Of a stretch of DNA of 64,000 bases, positions 52,820 to 62,656 are shown in pieces. Each line of letters opens with the position of its first letter. Position 1 is the first letter of the stretch. This stretch comes from Sediminibacillus albus (GTDB taxonomy: Bacteria > Bacillota > Bacilli > Bacillales > Amphibacillaceae), in assembly GCF_900101125.1 (NCBI RefSeq), contig NZ_FNFL01000004.1, forward strand, positions 1-64,000, read 5' to 3'. The notes beneath the pieces were generated by a model. The model saw only the letters and a list, made by a program, of their open reading frames with translations, was not told the DNA's origin and made no database searches. Both the position numbers and the translations under genes were made by a program.

Positions 52820-53149
52820 TTAACTATGCATCGCGTGCTCAATCGTCTGTTTGAGAAGACCAATGACGTGTTCATCATCATGCGTATAATAAAGCGTAGT
52901 TCCTGCCCTGCGGTATTTTACCAGCCGCAGGTTTTTTAAAAACCGTAATTGGTGGGAGACTGTTGATTGTTTTAGTTGCAACTTTTCCGCAATTTCGTTC
53001 ACAGAGTGTTCTTTGTTAAATAATAAATGCAGAATTCTGATTCTCGTTGGGTCACCTAAAGCTTTAAAAGTTAGCGAAACAACGAATAGCGTTTCCTCAT
53101 CAATATTCTCATGGGTATTTGTTATAAATTGCTCTGATTGCTTATCCAC
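52820..53149 (-). CDS. czrA: Zinc-responsive ArsR-type repressor CzrA
   Basis: A 109-residue ArsR/SmtB repressor. The DNA-binding helices are [20 protein letters not shown] then [15 protein letters not shown]. The alpha-5 zinc site DxH...HxxH is present in [19 protein letters not shown], as in CzrA. It has no CadC cysteines, so it is a zinc/cobalt sensor. It forms an operon with czcD. The AT-rich upstream region contains ATATTAGCATATATTCATAT (53203-53222), a plausible but unproven operator. ATG at 53149 with SD AAAGGGG. Confidence 0.9.
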   Translation of the reverse strand: MDKQSEQFITNTHENIDEETLFVVSLTFKALGDPTRIRILHLLFNKEHSVNEIAEKLQLKQSTVSHQLRFLKNLRLVKYRRAGTTLYYTHDDEHVIGLLKQTIEHAMHS

Positions 53150-53458
53150 TAAAATACCCCTTTCTGATATTATTTTATGTAAGCATAATTAATATGTGTG
53201 TATATTAGCATATATTCATATTTTATATTTTTTCAATATGAATGTCAAAGAGACTAACTAATGTCATCTGTACTGTAGTTTTGTGATCACTTCTTGGTGT
53301 TGTCTCGCTATTTTTTTGTGTTGATTTCCAATCCAATTATTTCCCGGTTTTCACTTGCAGATCATTTCCTGAAAAAAACAAAAAAATTTTTTTTCAGGTT
53401 GTATTTAAAGCGACTCATACTTCTTTACAGATAGGGAAGAAAAAAAGGGAAAAACGAC
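53150..53458. other. Intergenic region between czrA and the DUF915 gene
   Basis: No coding frame is visible. It holds the promoter region of czrA and an A/T hairpin (CCTGAAAAAAA...TTTTTTTCAGG, 53369-53399). A hairpin GGGAAAAACGACT / AGTCGATTTCCCC at 53447-53473 with seven T on the minus strand overlaps the stop codon of the DUF915 gene and probably ends it. Confidence 0.5.
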
Positions 53459-54328
53459 TTAGTCGATTTCCCCTTCGCTTACCACCTTCTCAGTAGACCA
53501 TAAAAAATCAGAGACTGCCCGATCAACTCCTACATGTTCATGTAAATCTGAATGACCAGCCTTTGAATCATAAAACACCTTCTCTGTGTATTGTTCTGCC
53601 GGAACAAGATCTTTGATTCCGAGCGCGCTTGCTAACTCGACGAGGCCATCCGTTTGGCTTGGCTGGCTGTTAATCACTCCAGCTATCGCCAATACATTTA
53701 CCTCCTCCGGTAAGTTGTCCTTTTTGCCTTCCATTGATAGCAGTGCGTCTGAATGGAACCGTAGGTCAACGGCAGCGGCACTGCTATTCGCTGAATAGTA
53801 TCTTTCCGCAGTTATTCCTTGAAAGGGACTGCCAATAACAATCAAGTTTTGCACAATCGGGAATTCCTTTGTTGATTTGGTCAGCAGAAAATTTGTAGAG
53901 GCTAATCCGCCCATTGAATGTCCAATCAAATTTATTTTTTCAAACCCATACGTCCCATGAAGTTCTGCCATAACCTTTTGCAGCCAAATGGTTTGGTTGG
54001 CTAAACTGGCACGATTCCTTTCAAACACTACCTGAATGAAAGGATTTAACTGTCCGGAATATCTTCCTTTGATGGAGACTTCCCCTTCCTCATTGACTCG
54101 AAAAACCATCCGTTTTGTGTCCGGAACACTTGCTTCCATTCTATCAAGCATCGTCCGGAAAGAGCCGGGACCACCTTTAAAGCCATGGACAAATACAGTC
54201 GGTATCATTTTCGAATTATCCTGGGAGCTGATTTGTTTGGAGTTAATGAAGGTAAATGAGCTAATAATGATGAAAAATAATAGAAGAAATAGCAAAAAAG
54301 AATATTTGTGATGTTTAAGTTTTTCCAT
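53459..54328 (-). CDS. Exported/membrane-anchored alpha/beta hydrolase, DUF915
   Basis: A 289-residue protein. The N-terminal hydrophobic segment (about 10-30, FLLFLLLFFIIISSFTFI) is a signal peptide or anchor. The catalytic domain has IPTVFVHGFKGGPGSFRTML, the nucleophile elbow LIGHSMGGLAS (Ser about 137) and His in SKAGHSDLHEH near residue 260. The DUF915 family contains secreted lipase/esterase-like proteins common in Gram-positives. The substrate is unknown. ATG after AGGAGGAACATC on the minus strand. Confidence 0.85.
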   Translation of the reverse strand: MEKLKHHKYSFLLFLLLFFIIISSFTFINSKQISSQDNSKMIPTVFVHGFKGGPGSFRTMLDRMEASVPDTKRMVFRVNEEGEVSIKGRYSGQLNPFIQVVFERNRASLANQTIWLQKVMAELHGTYGFEKINLIGHSMGGLASTNFLLTKSTKEFPIVQNLIVIGSPFQGITAERYYSANSSAAAVDLRFHSDALLSMEGKKDNLPEEVNVLAIAGVINSQPSQTDGLVELASALGIKDLVPAEQYTEKVFYDSKAGHSDLHEHVGVDRAVSDFLWSTEKVVSEGEID

Positions 54329-54576
54329 GATGTTCCTCCTGATGTGAATTAATATTATTTTACTATACTCTATACTTTATTCCTTGATTCGAACGGCCCA
54401 ATTTCCATAATTTTGCTAACGACTTGGCTATTTCATTCTTACATCTACATGCGAAAAAGCTTTTGGGAAGCGGGTATCGTTAAATAGGATAGTTGCAAAT
54501 TTCCTTTTGCTAGTTATATAGTTAACTCATACTCCAAGAATCAGAAATCAATTTAACTACCAGAGGAGAATCATCT

Positions 54577-55488
54577 ATGGATAGCTTCAATCAGCAATTT
54601 TTATATTCAATTACTATTATTGTTCTAGGTTACATACTAAAGAGATTTGATATTATCCGCGAACGAGAGGGGGAAGGGCTGACGCGCATTGTCTTAAACG
54701 TCACTCTTCCCTGTTTACTTATTGTCAGCTTCAGCGAAATAGTGATCGATCCATCATTATTTCTATTAGTCATTATTGCGATTGTTTATGGTGGATTCAT
54801 GGCTGCAATTGGTGCTATCGTCTTCCGGAAGGAGGATCAGCGCACTAAAGGAATGCTGCTGATGACGCTGCCTGGCTTTAATATCGGTTTGTTTGCCTTT
54901 CCTTTAGTAGAAGGGATATGGGGAAGCGAAGGATTAAAATACTTTGGCATGTTTGATGCCGGGAACGCTTTTGTCATTTTTGGTTTGAATTATGTAATTG
55001 CAACATACTTTGCAAGTGGGGATATTAAACCGGATTTCAAAGCAATGTCGTCTAAAATTTTTCAATCTATCCCATTGATGACCTATATTCTTGTTTGTAC
55101 CATTAACTTGATAGGGCTGCAATTACCTGGTTTTGCGCTGGATGTAGCAGGTACCATCGCTCAAGCAAACATGCCGTTATCCTTACTCATTCTGGGAATA
55201 TATTTAAACCTGCAATTTGATAAAAGCAACTTAAAAATAATTATGAAATTTTTGGCTTTCCGTTATGTATCGGGAATTATCATAGGGTTTGCCTTGTTTT
55301 GGCTGCTGCCGTATGAAGACATGTTCAAATACACCCTGTTGATTGCCCTTATCCTGCCGACTGCCGCCACCTCATTAGCTTATTCGGTGGAATTCAGGTA
55401 TGATACTAAATTTGTCGGAACGATTGCTAATATGACGATTATTATTAGTTTTGGAATATTGTGGTTAATTGCTAATCTAGTATTGTGA
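54577..55488 (+). CDS. AEC-family transporter (auxin efflux carrier type)
   Basis: A 303-residue integral membrane protein with ten hydrophobic segments in a five-plus-five layout. The N-terminal half has LTRIVLNVTLPCLLIVSFSE, the conserved NxTLPxL helix break. MLLMTLPGFNIGLFAFPLVE follows. The C-terminal half has ANMPLSLLILGIYLNLQF and LIALILPTAATSLAYSVEF. Bacterial members carry malate or other organic anions. ATG after CCAGAGGAGAATC. Confidence 0.87.
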   Translation: MDSFNQQFLYSITIIVLGYILKRFDIIREREGEGLTRIVLNVTLPCLLIVSFSEIVIDPSLFLLVIIAIVYGGFMAAIGAIVFRKEDQRTKGMLLMTLPGFNIGLFAFPLVEGIWGSEGLKYFGMFDAGNAFVIFGLNYVIATYFASGDIKPDFKAMSSKIFQSIPLMTYILVCTINLIGLQLPGFALDVAGTIAQANMPLSLLILGIYLNLQFDKSNLKIIMKFLAFRYVSGIIIGFALFWLLPYEDMFKYTLLIALILPTAATSLAYSVEFRYDTKFVGTIANMTIIISFGILWLIANLVL

Positions 55489-55675
55489 AGATGCCAAAAT
55501 CACACACAAAAACAAACTTAGTACTTATGATTTATGTTAAAGCCATTGTTCGACAAAGTTCAGTAGGCCGATTGCAGTGTTTTTGTTATTTTTGGAAAAC
55601 CTTTACCCTGGCTTAATATTTAAATTGTATAGTTGAATAGAGAAACACTATAACCAGATTAAGGGAGAGGGATTT

Positions 55676-58600
55676 GTGGGGAATTTAGTCTTTAAGAAGT
55701 TTCTGTATTTGTTGACGGTACTTTTGGCCTTCGGTTTATTGCAAGGATTAGCTGTAGCAGGTACAGCACAGGCAGAAGGGCTGCCGATCACCTCTGTAGA
55801 CGCTCCTGCTCCGGTGATTGAACCGGCGGTTGTCAATGACAATAATGATACCAAAGTGTTGTTTGACAATACGCATGGGCAGACTGCAGGAGCTGCCGAC
55901 TGGGTCATTAATGGTGCTTTTTCCGATTTTGGACAAGCGATTGCCGGGGAGGGATATTATGTTAAAGAGCTAAGACAGACAACCCCTATCACATATGAAG
56001 ACTTAAGTGATTACCAAGTGTTTGTCATTCCGGAAGCGAATATTCCTTACAAGGACTCGGAACAGGATGCTATTTTAAATTTTGTGGAAAATGGCGGCAG
56101 CGTTTTCTATATTGCTGATCATTATAATGCCGACCGCAACTTGAACCGTTGGGACTCAGCTGAAATTTTTAATGATTATCGCCGCGGTGCTTTTGACGAT
56201 CCGGACAAAGGATTCAGAGAAGACGAAATCAACGCGGAAGCTATGCAAGGAGTATCAAATTCCGATTGGTTGTCCGACCATTTTGGTGTCCGCTTTCGCT
56301 TTAATGCAATAGGCGATGGAGTAGCGAATGATATTACCGCACCAAATGAAAGTTTTGGGGTTACTGAAGGTGTAGAAGGTGTGGCGTTCCACGCTGGCGC
56401 GACTATTGCTATTACTGATCCATCAAAAGCAAAAGGACTCGTTTATGTGCCGGAAGGAGTTTCCTCATGGGGACCTGCAGTCGACCAAGGGGTTTATAAT
56501 GGCGGCGGCCGTGATGAAGGAGCCTTTGTTGCTATCTCTAAAGTGGGACAAGGAAAGGCAGCCTTTATCGGGGACTCATCTCCTGTAGAGGATAGAACAC
56601 CAGTCTATTTGAGAGAGGATAACGGAAATACAAAAACAACGTATGATGGCTTTAAAGAAGCAGATGACGGCGTCCTCTTGACCAATTTAATCAATTGGCT
56701 TGCAGAGCAGGAAGATTATCAGAATCTTGAAGGCCAAGGGATAGAGTTGGATCAACCTACAGAGCTTCATGATTTTGAAATCCCGGAGAATAGTACAGAG
56801 CCGGAGACAGAGCCTTGGAACAACCCGCCATCTGGTTATAAGTGGTACGACCGCACGACCTTCCAGCCAGGCTCTTATGGTTCGGAAGAGGAGGCTGTCA
56901 ATCCGACGTACAGTCTCGTATATCAGGATACACTTCCGGGAGATATGCAGGAATTCCAAATTCGCTTGACAGGCGAGCAGCTAGAACGTTTTTCAACGAC
57001 CAGTGATTTCCGCCTTGGCATCTACCTGGATGGTGGAACGCAAGTAGGACAATTTAGCCTGGATGGGGAGCATTGGACTTCTAACTATGGCTATTCTGAT
57101 TATTTTGAGTTAACAGCAGATGACCAGGGAACCGCTTCAGAAACGTTATTTGTCAGAATCAAAGCTGGAGTCAGCGGTGAAGCAAACTTGCGTGTGAAAA
57201 AGGGATCAGCCAATTTAATCACAGAAACTGTCACAATTGATCCTGATGTGGAACCTGAAGAATTACCGGAAGAGGATACCCCAGAGCTTCCGGAAGCATC
57301 TGCTATTAACCTCATCCGCCAAATGGAGGACGGCCAGCAGGTAAGCGCACAGGGGACCATTGTATCTGAACCCGGATTGTATGGTGCTCAAGGATTTTAC
57401 CTTCAGGATGAAACAGGCGGAATATATGTTTACCAAAGCCAGGATGGTCTTCAGGCAGGGGACATTGTTTCAGTCAGTGGAGAATTGACTACTTATAATA
57501 CTGAAAAAGAGATCATTAATCCGACTATTAAAAAAATAGAAGCAAAAGATGTACCAGAGCCTAAAATAGTCGACGAATTATCAGAAGCAAACCAGGGACA
57601 ACTAGTAAGAATGAACGGGGTGACCATTCAAAACATTCGTGCTGCAGGCAGTTCTTTTGAATTCGATGCCGTAACGGAGCTTGGGACGACAACGGTAAGG
57701 GTAGATGGCCGCACAGGTATTACACTGGATAAGTTCCCTTATGCAGAAGGGGATACGACAGACCTTACAGGCATTTCGGCTATTTGGCAAGGAAACTTTC
57801 AATTAAAGCCGCGCAGCTTCGGCGATTTGAACTATGTGCATAAGCTTGCAGAAGTACGTGAGCTGGGAAGCAATCAGCAGGTGACTGTACAAGGAACTGT
57901 CACGACTGCTGCTGGTCTATGGGGAGCCCAAGCATTTTATATCCAGGATCAGACAGGCGGCCTCTATGTTTATCAAACCGAGAAGGATGTGAAACAAGGC
58001 GATCTAGTCCAACTGTCAGGGACTACGGCCATCTACAATGGTGAGTTGGAACTTGTGGATATCTCTTCTTTTGAAATCCTTGGTACGGACAGTCTTCCTG
58101 ATCCTGTAATCGTGGCGCCGGATGCCCTCAAGGAATACCAGGGCATGCTGGTGAAAGTGAATATGATAGAGATTACCGAATTGCACGAAGCGGATAATTA
58201 TGGAACAACGGAGTTTACTGCGGTCAATTCCGCCGGTGAGTCAGTAGTCGTTCGATTGGATAACAGAACCGGCACTGATTATGATTCCTTTCCTTATCAA
58301 GACGGTGATACTGTTTCTATAAAAGGGATTGCCAGCGTGTTTAACGATACGTATCAGCTTAAGCCCAGAAATATAGATGACTTGTCCAAAGTGGATAGCA
58401 GTACATTGGAACAGCTTGTGAAGCAAAGCGAAATCCACCCACGAGGAATAAAGCAGGCAATTCTTGCTAAATTAAAGAATGCCGAAAACAAAAACAAGCA
58501 TTATAACAAACTGATCCATTTTATTGAAAACCAGCCGGATAAGCATATTGGCAGCGAGTTAAAAGCGGAGCTTATTCACATGATAAAGGTTATCCAATAG
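55676..58600 (+). CDS. Large secreted protein with DUF4350-like, OB-fold and FIMAH domains
   Basis: 974 residues with an N-terminal signal peptide (cut near AQAEG, about 34-38). About 60-340 resembles a DUF4350/GATase-like domain found in nuclease-related proteins (VLFDNTHGQTAGAADWVING, VFVIPEANIPYKDSEQDAI). Two OB-fold domains of the YhcR type follow at about 545-700 and 725-890 (GLYGAQGFYLQDETGGIYVY; LWGAQAFYIQDQTGGLYVYQ). The last 65 residues (HPRGIKQAILAKLKNAENKN) are a FIMAH-like helical end. YhcR itself is a wall-bound nuclease, but no nuclease catalytic domain is visible here, so a nucleic-acid-binding role is only suggested. Start GTG after AAGGGAGAGGG. Confidence 0.72.
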   Translation: MGNLVFKKFLYLLTVLLAFGLLQGLAVAGTAQAEGLPITSVDAPAPVIEPAVVNDNNDTKVLFDNTHGQTAGAADWVINGAFSDFGQAIAGEGYYVKELRQTTPITYEDLSDYQVFVIPEANIPYKDSEQDAILNFVENGGSVFYIADHYNADRNLNRWDSAEIFNDYRRGAFDDPDKGFREDEINAEAMQGVSNSDWLSDHFGVRFRFNAIGDGVANDITAPNESFGVTEGVEGVAFHAGATIAITDPSKAKGLVYVPEGVSSWGPAVDQGVYNGGGRDEGAFVAISKVGQGKAAFIGDSSPVEDRTPVYLREDNGNTKTTYDGFKEADDGVLLTNLINWLAEQEDYQNLEGQGIELDQPTELHDFEIPENSTEPETEPWNNPPSGYKWYDRTTFQPGSYGSEEEAVNPTYSLVYQDTLPGDMQEFQIRLTGEQLERFSTTSDFRLGIYLDGGTQVGQFSLDGEHWTSNYGYSDYFELTADDQGTASETLFVRIKAGVSGEANLRVKKGSANLITETVTIDPDVEPEELPEEDTPELPEASAINLIRQMEDGQQVSAQGTIVSEPGLYGAQGFYLQDETGGIYVYQSQDGLQAGDIVSVSGELTTYNTEKEIINPTIKKIEAKDVPEPKIVDELSEANQGQLVRMNGVTIQNIRAAGSSFEFDAVTELGTTTVRVDGRTGITLDKFPYAEGDTTDLTGISAIWQGNFQLKPRSFGDLNYVHKLAEVRELGSNQQVTVQGTVTTAAGLWGAQAFYIQDQTGGLYVYQTEKDVKQGDLVQLSGTTAIYNGELELVDISSFEILGTDSLPDPVIVAPDALKEYQGMLVKVNMIEITELHEADNYGTTEFTAVNSAGESVVVRLDNRTGTDYDSFPYQDGDTVSIKGIASVFNDTYQLKPRNIDDLSKVDSSTLEQLVKQSEIHPRGIKQAILAKLKNAENKNKHYNKLIHFIENQPDKHIGSELKAELIHMIKVIQ

Positions 58601-58606
58601 CATGCC

Positions 58607-58637
58607 AGACTCTGTACTTTCGTGCAGAGTCTTTTTC
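58607..58637 (+). terminator. Terminator of the large secreted protein gene
   Basis: The stem AGACTCTG / (G)CAGAGTCT has a short loop and is followed by five T. Confidence 0.85.
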
Positions 58638-58709
58638 ATAGCATTAGAAAGCCAGTAAAAACACACTTATGATAAGATGAAATTATTCCAAGTGAATGGA
58701 GCTGAAGAA

Positions 58710-59942
58710 ATGAAAAAGGAAATTATAGATCGTTTCACTACATATGTAAAAGTGGATACGCAGTCAGATGAAAGTGTAGAAAGCTGTCCAACAACCCCCG
58801 GCCAGTTAACATTGGCCAACATGTTAGTTGAAGAGTTAAAAGGAATAGGGATGGAAGATGTCACCATAGATAAAAACGGTTATGTGATGGCTACTCTCCC
58901 GGCTAATACCAATAAGGAAGTGCCTGCTATCGGTTTTCTTGCCCATGTTGATACTGCCACAGATTTTACGGGAACAAATGTGAATCCTCAACTGGTTGAG
59001 AATTATGATGGGAAGGATATTCCTCTAAATAACACGGGCACTGTTACCTTGTCGCCCGATGACTTCCCTAACTTGGCTAATTATCTAGGCCAAACATTGA
59101 TTACAACGGATGGAACAACACTTCTGGGTGCCGACAATAAAGCAGGAGTAGCTGAGATTATGACAGCAATGGCCTATTTAATCAGGCATCCGGAAATAAA
59201 GCATGGAGATGTCAGGGTTGCTTTCACTCCTGATGAGGAAATTGGACGCGGCCCCCACCGTTTTGACGTGGATAAGTTTAATGCAGCTTATGCTTACACA
59301 GTTGATGGTGGCCCGCTGGGTGAATTGGAATTTGAGAGCTTTAATGCAGCGGCAGCCCGATTAACTTTTCTCGGGAAAAGCGTCCACCCGGGCTCTTCAA
59401 AAAATAAAATGGTAAATTCAGCAAAGATTGCCATCGAGTTTCACAACGCCCTTCCAGAAGCTGAAGCACCAGAATTCACCGAAGACTATGAAGGTTTTTA
59501 CCATCTTATTTCTTTCGAGGGTGATGTCGAAAAAACGAAATTATATTATATCATCAGAGACCATGACCGGGAAAAGTTTACCGCTAAAAAGGCAAAAATA
59601 GAAGCGGTTGCTGCTATGCTGAAAGAAAAATACGGCGATGATAAAGTTGTACTCGAGATGAAAGATCAATACTATAATATGAAAGAGAAAATAGAACCGG
59701 TAAAGGAAATCGTTGATATTGCGCATGAAGCAATGGAAAATATCGGTATAGAACCAATTGTCAAACCAATTCGCGGTGGAACGGATGGGTCTCAACTCTC
59801 CTTTATGGGTTTACCGACGCCGAATATTTTCACGGGCGGAGAAAATTTCCATGGGAAATATGAGTTTATCTCCGTAGAGAGCATGGAGAAGGCAGTAAGA
59901 ACGATTGTTGAAATAGCTAGATTAACAGAAGCAAAAGCATAG
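58710..59942 (+). CDS. pepT: Peptidase T (tripeptide aminopeptidase)
   Basis: A 410-residue zinc aminopeptidase of the M20 family that removes N-terminal residues from tripeptides. Seen: [16 protein letters not shown] (metal His and Asp), [20 protein letters not shown] (bridging Asp), [15 protein letters not shown] (catalytic Glu pair), [35 protein letters not shown] (dimerisation lid) and [15 protein letters not shown]. The start is ATG 58710 behind GGAGCTGAAG, which gives exactly the usual PepT length. Ten nt of upstream frame are not needed. Confidence 0.95.
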   Translation: MKKEIIDRFTTYVKVDTQSDESVESCPTTPGQLTLANMLVEELKGIGMEDVTIDKNGYVMATLPANTNKEVPAIGFLAHVDTATDFTGTNVNPQLVENYDGKDIPLNNTGTVTLSPDDFPNLANYLGQTLITTDGTTLLGADNKAGVAEIMTAMAYLIRHPEIKHGDVRVAFTPDEEIGRGPHRFDVDKFNAAYAYTVDGGPLGELEFESFNAAAARLTFLGKSVHPGSSKNKMVNSAKIAIEFHNALPEAEAPEFTEDYEGFYHLISFEGDVEKTKLYYIIRDHDREKFTAKKAKIEAVAAMLKEKYGDDKVVLEMKDQYYNMKEKIEPVKEIVDIAHEAMENIGIEPIVKPIRGGTDGSQLSFMGLPTPNIFTGGENFHGKYEFISVESMEKAVRTIVEIARLTEAKA

Positions 59943-59983
59943 AGTACTGCTTGTTGTAATTTTACCTAAGAGGAGGATTTTGT

Positions 59984-60829
59984 ATGTCTTTTCTTATTAC
60001 CGCCGATGAGCTATACCAACGATTATTAGGAGCTGCTACTGAAAACATTGCTGTAGTGGATGTCCGGTTTCACTTAGCAGATCCATCGGCAGGGAAAAAG
60101 GCCTATCTCGAAGGCCATATTCCTAATGCCGTCTATCTTGATCTTAACCAGCATTTATCAGGTGAATTGGGGGACCATGGCGGCAGTCATCCGCTGCCTG
60201 ATCAGGAAGCCTTCGTTAACATATTGGGTCGGTCTGGAATCGACGAGCAAACGATGGTTATTGTTTATGATCAGGAAAATGATATGTTTGCTGCCCGTTG
60301 TTGCTGGCTGCTTCAGTATTTCGGCCATAGCAATGTGTTTATTTTGGATGGAGGATTAAACGCATGGATAAACCAGGGATACCAGTTGAGCCGGGATATA
60401 CCTGCTCCAATACCAAAAACGTTTGTACCAAGACCGCGTGATAAGGAAGTAGTCGACATGAAGCAGCTAAAACAAAAAATGCGCAAGGAAGAATCCATCT
60501 TGATCGATTCGCGTTCATATGAGCGCTATATAGGAGAAACAGAACCGCTTTATGCAAAAGCAGGCCACATTCCAGGAGCAAAAAATTATTTTTGGAAAGA
60601 TGTATTGACAGAAGACGGACACTGGAAAAGCATAAAAGAGTTAAAGGAACATTTTTCAGATTTACCGAAGCAAAAGGAAATCATTGTCTCTTGTGGTTCT
60701 GGCGTTTCCGCCTGTCCTAACATTTTGGCTTTACAAGCAGCAGGATATAGTAATGTCAAGTTATACCCTGGGAGTTTCAGTGACTGGATTTCGTATCCGG
60801 ACAATCAAGTCGCAACCGGTGAAGAATAA
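59984..60829 (+). CDS. Rhodanese-type sulfurtransferase (SseA-like)
   Basis: A 281-residue tandem rhodanese. The N-terminal domain has VVDVRFHLADPSAGKKAYLE then GHIPNAVYLDLNQHLSG. The C-terminal catalytic domain has ILIDSRSYERYIGETEPLYA, KAGHIPGAKN and the active-site loop VSCGSGVSACPN with the persulfide cysteine CGSGVSA, typical of mercaptopyruvate/thiosulfate sulfurtransferases. The enzyme moves sulfane sulfur to acceptors such as cyanide or thiols. ATG after AAGAGGAGGAT. Confidence 0.92.
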   Translation: MSFLITADELYQRLLGAATENIAVVDVRFHLADPSAGKKAYLEGHIPNAVYLDLNQHLSGELGDHGGSHPLPDQEAFVNILGRSGIDEQTMVIVYDQENDMFAARCCWLLQYFGHSNVFILDGGLNAWINQGYQLSRDIPAPIPKTFVPRPRDKEVVDMKQLKQKMRKEESILIDSRSYERYIGETEPLYAKAGHIPGAKNYFWKDVLTEDGHWKSIKELKEHFSDLPKQKEIIVSCGSGVSACPNILALQAAGYSNVKLYPGSFSDWISYPDNQVATGEE

Positions 60830-60907
60830 TTACTGTTGGCAATGAGTATATCCACCTGGATAATATAAAAAAAAGCTATATATGACAGCTTGGAGGGAAC
60901 AGCTTAG

Positions 60908-61381
60908 ATGACAGGAAAAACACATGTGATCGGTGGAATTGCCGCTTGTATGGCTGTTTCACAGGTTACCGATCATGAACCAGTACTCTTGCTGGCAGCA
61001 GGTGTCTTTGGGGCTCTGCTGCCGGATATTTGTCATGGGGGCAGTAAATTAGGCAGAAAGGTACCGGCATTATCCAGGTTAATCAACGGGGTATTTGGCC
61101 ATCGAACATTTACACACAGCCTATTATTCCTATTGCTGATCAGGGCAGCCTTTTCATTCGTTCACTGGCCTGCCGAGATAAGCGAGGGAATACTTGTTGG
61201 AATCGGCAGCCATCTCATTTTGGACGCAGCTACTAAAAATGGGATAAAACTTTTTTACCCAATTAATCTTACGGTTCGCTTTCCGGTCACCGTCAGAACA
61301 GGAGGATCAGCCGAAAGTGGTATATTGGCTGTATTAGTGGTGTGTATCGTTTACTTCGGCAGGGGAATAATCCAGCTATAA
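60908..61381 (+). CDS. YdjM-type membrane-bound metal-dependent hydrolase
   Basis: A 157-residue integral membrane protein of the DUF457/YdjM family. The conserved metal-site pattern is MTGKTHVIGGIAACMA, ALLPDICHGGSKLGRKVPAL, and GHRTFTHSLLFLLL with the HRxxTHS motif, then GSHLILDAATKNGIKLFYPI. YdjM proteins are DNA-damage-inducible in some bacteria, but no LexA box is seen here. ATG after TTGGAGGGAAC. Confidence 0.87.
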   Translation: MTGKTHVIGGIAACMAVSQVTDHEPVLLLAAGVFGALLPDICHGGSKLGRKVPALSRLINGVFGHRTFTHSLLFLLLIRAAFSFVHWPAEISEGILVGIGSHLILDAATKNGIKLFYPINLTVRFPVTVRTGGSAESGILAVLVVCIVYFGRGIIQL

Positions 61382-61427
61382 AACAAGAGAAGTGCTGACT
61401 AAGTCAAGCCACTTCTCTTGTTTTTTA
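61382..61427. terminator. Bidirectional terminator between YdjM-like and MFS genes
   Basis: A 13-bp stem AACAAGAGAAGTG / CACTTCTCTTGTT is followed by six T. Its loop contains the stop codon of the minus-strand MFS gene. Confidence 0.88.
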
Positions 61428-62637
61428 ATGAATGATGCAGATAGATAAAAGATGCCAGTGTCGAAATGATTCCGCCAATCTGAATTGTTGCTGCGGTGCT
61501 GGTAATATTGGCAAGAATACCGGCGAGAAGTGCTGCAGCCGGCATTAATGTCCATGTCATAAATCTCGAGGTAGCCTGAACACGGCCTAACATGCGGCTT
61601 GGAGTCAGGACTTGCCGAATGGTTACAATGCAGGGACTCATGATGGAGGCTGCGAAAGTTCCGATTGCATTGGCAATCATAAGCAGTACATAGGATTGGG
61701 CATAACTGAATAAAAGGATGGACAGTCCTCCTATAAAAGAGGCTGTAAACAATATGCTGCGATAAGAAAAATATTTACTCAGCAAGTTGGTGGAAAGGGC
61801 TCCGCCAATGGCGCCTATCCCCCCTGCGGAGAGCAGCCAGCCAATTTGGTTAGCGGACAGTTGGATAACGTCCTTCAAATGGAAAACCAATAAAGTTAAA
61901 AATAAGGTAGTACCGAAAGTTGAAAAAAACATTGCCAGGTTTGTGAAAAATATTGGCTTCACCTTGATGACAAAATGGAAGCCTTCCTTGATGTCCTGAA
62001 ATACGGTTTTTTGTTTGACTGGTGCATGCCCTGGTCGAAAAGTGATGGTTGCAACCGCTGAAAAGGCGATAAGAAAACTGAAACTATTGATGAGTAACGC
62101 ATAACCAGGGTTAAAAAGGCTGATAATTAATCCGCCAAGACTGGGTCCAGCCAGCACGGCGGTTTGGAATAACCCTGTGTTCACAGAATTCACCGCTTGC
62201 AAGTCCTCATTACGGACCAGGTTCGGAACAGAAGCAAATTGTGACGTATGATAGATTTGGCTCGACAGTCCGATGAAAAAGGCGGCCATATACAACTCCC
62301 ATGCTTGCAGACTATCAATCATAAATAAGACGGCAATCCATCCTGTAAGCAGGCATCTTCCTGCGTCACATGCAAGCAATATTTTTTTTCTGTTAAACCG
62401 ATCAGAAAGAATGCCCGTCGCGGGCTGTAACAGAACGGGGAGTCTTTCAAGCGCCGTAACAATACCCATGCTGACGGGCGATCCTGTTATAGCCAGTACC
62501 ATTAAAGGAAGCGCGATCAGATAAATTTGATCGCCAATAAAGGAAATTAAATTCCCGCCGATAAAACGGAAGACAGAGTAATTTTTGCTTAACGGGGGCA
62601 AAGAGTCACGCTTTAATGAAATTGCAGAATTATCCAT
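61399..62637 (-). CDS. MFS exporter, macrolide/enterobactin-efflux (MefA/EntS) type
   Basis: A 412-residue protein with twelve membrane segments. ALERLPVLLQPATGILSDRF, NRKKILLACDAGRCLLTGWI is the motif-A region of the DHA3 group (MefA, EntS). SSQIYHTSQFASVPNLVRNE and LQAVNSVNTGLFQTAVLAGP are also characteristic. It probably exports a lipophilic compound. It lies 19 nt downstream of an ArsR-like regulator on the same strand and is probably controlled by it. ATG after TCAGGAGGCTAG. Confidence 0.87.
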   Translation of the reverse strand: MDNSAISLKRDSLPPLSKNYSVFRFIGGNLISFIGDQIYLIALPLMVLAITGSPVSMGIVTALERLPVLLQPATGILSDRFNRKKILLACDAGRCLLTGWIAVLFMIDSLQAWELYMAAFFIGLSSQIYHTSQFASVPNLVRNEDLQAVNSVNTGLFQTAVLAGPSLGGLIISLFNPGYALLINSFSFLIAFSAVATITFRPGHAPVKQKTVFQDIKEGFHFVIKVKPIFFTNLAMFFSTFGTTLFLTLLVFHLKDVIQLSANQIGWLLSAGGIGAIGGALSTNLLSKYFSYRSILFTASFIGGLSILLFSYAQSYVLLMIANAIGTFAASIMSPCIVTIRQVLTPSRMLGRVQATSRFMTWTLMPAAALLAGILANITSTAATIQIGGIISTLASFIYLHHSLKNKRSGLT

Positions 62638-62656
62638 ACTAGCCTCCTGAAAATTA

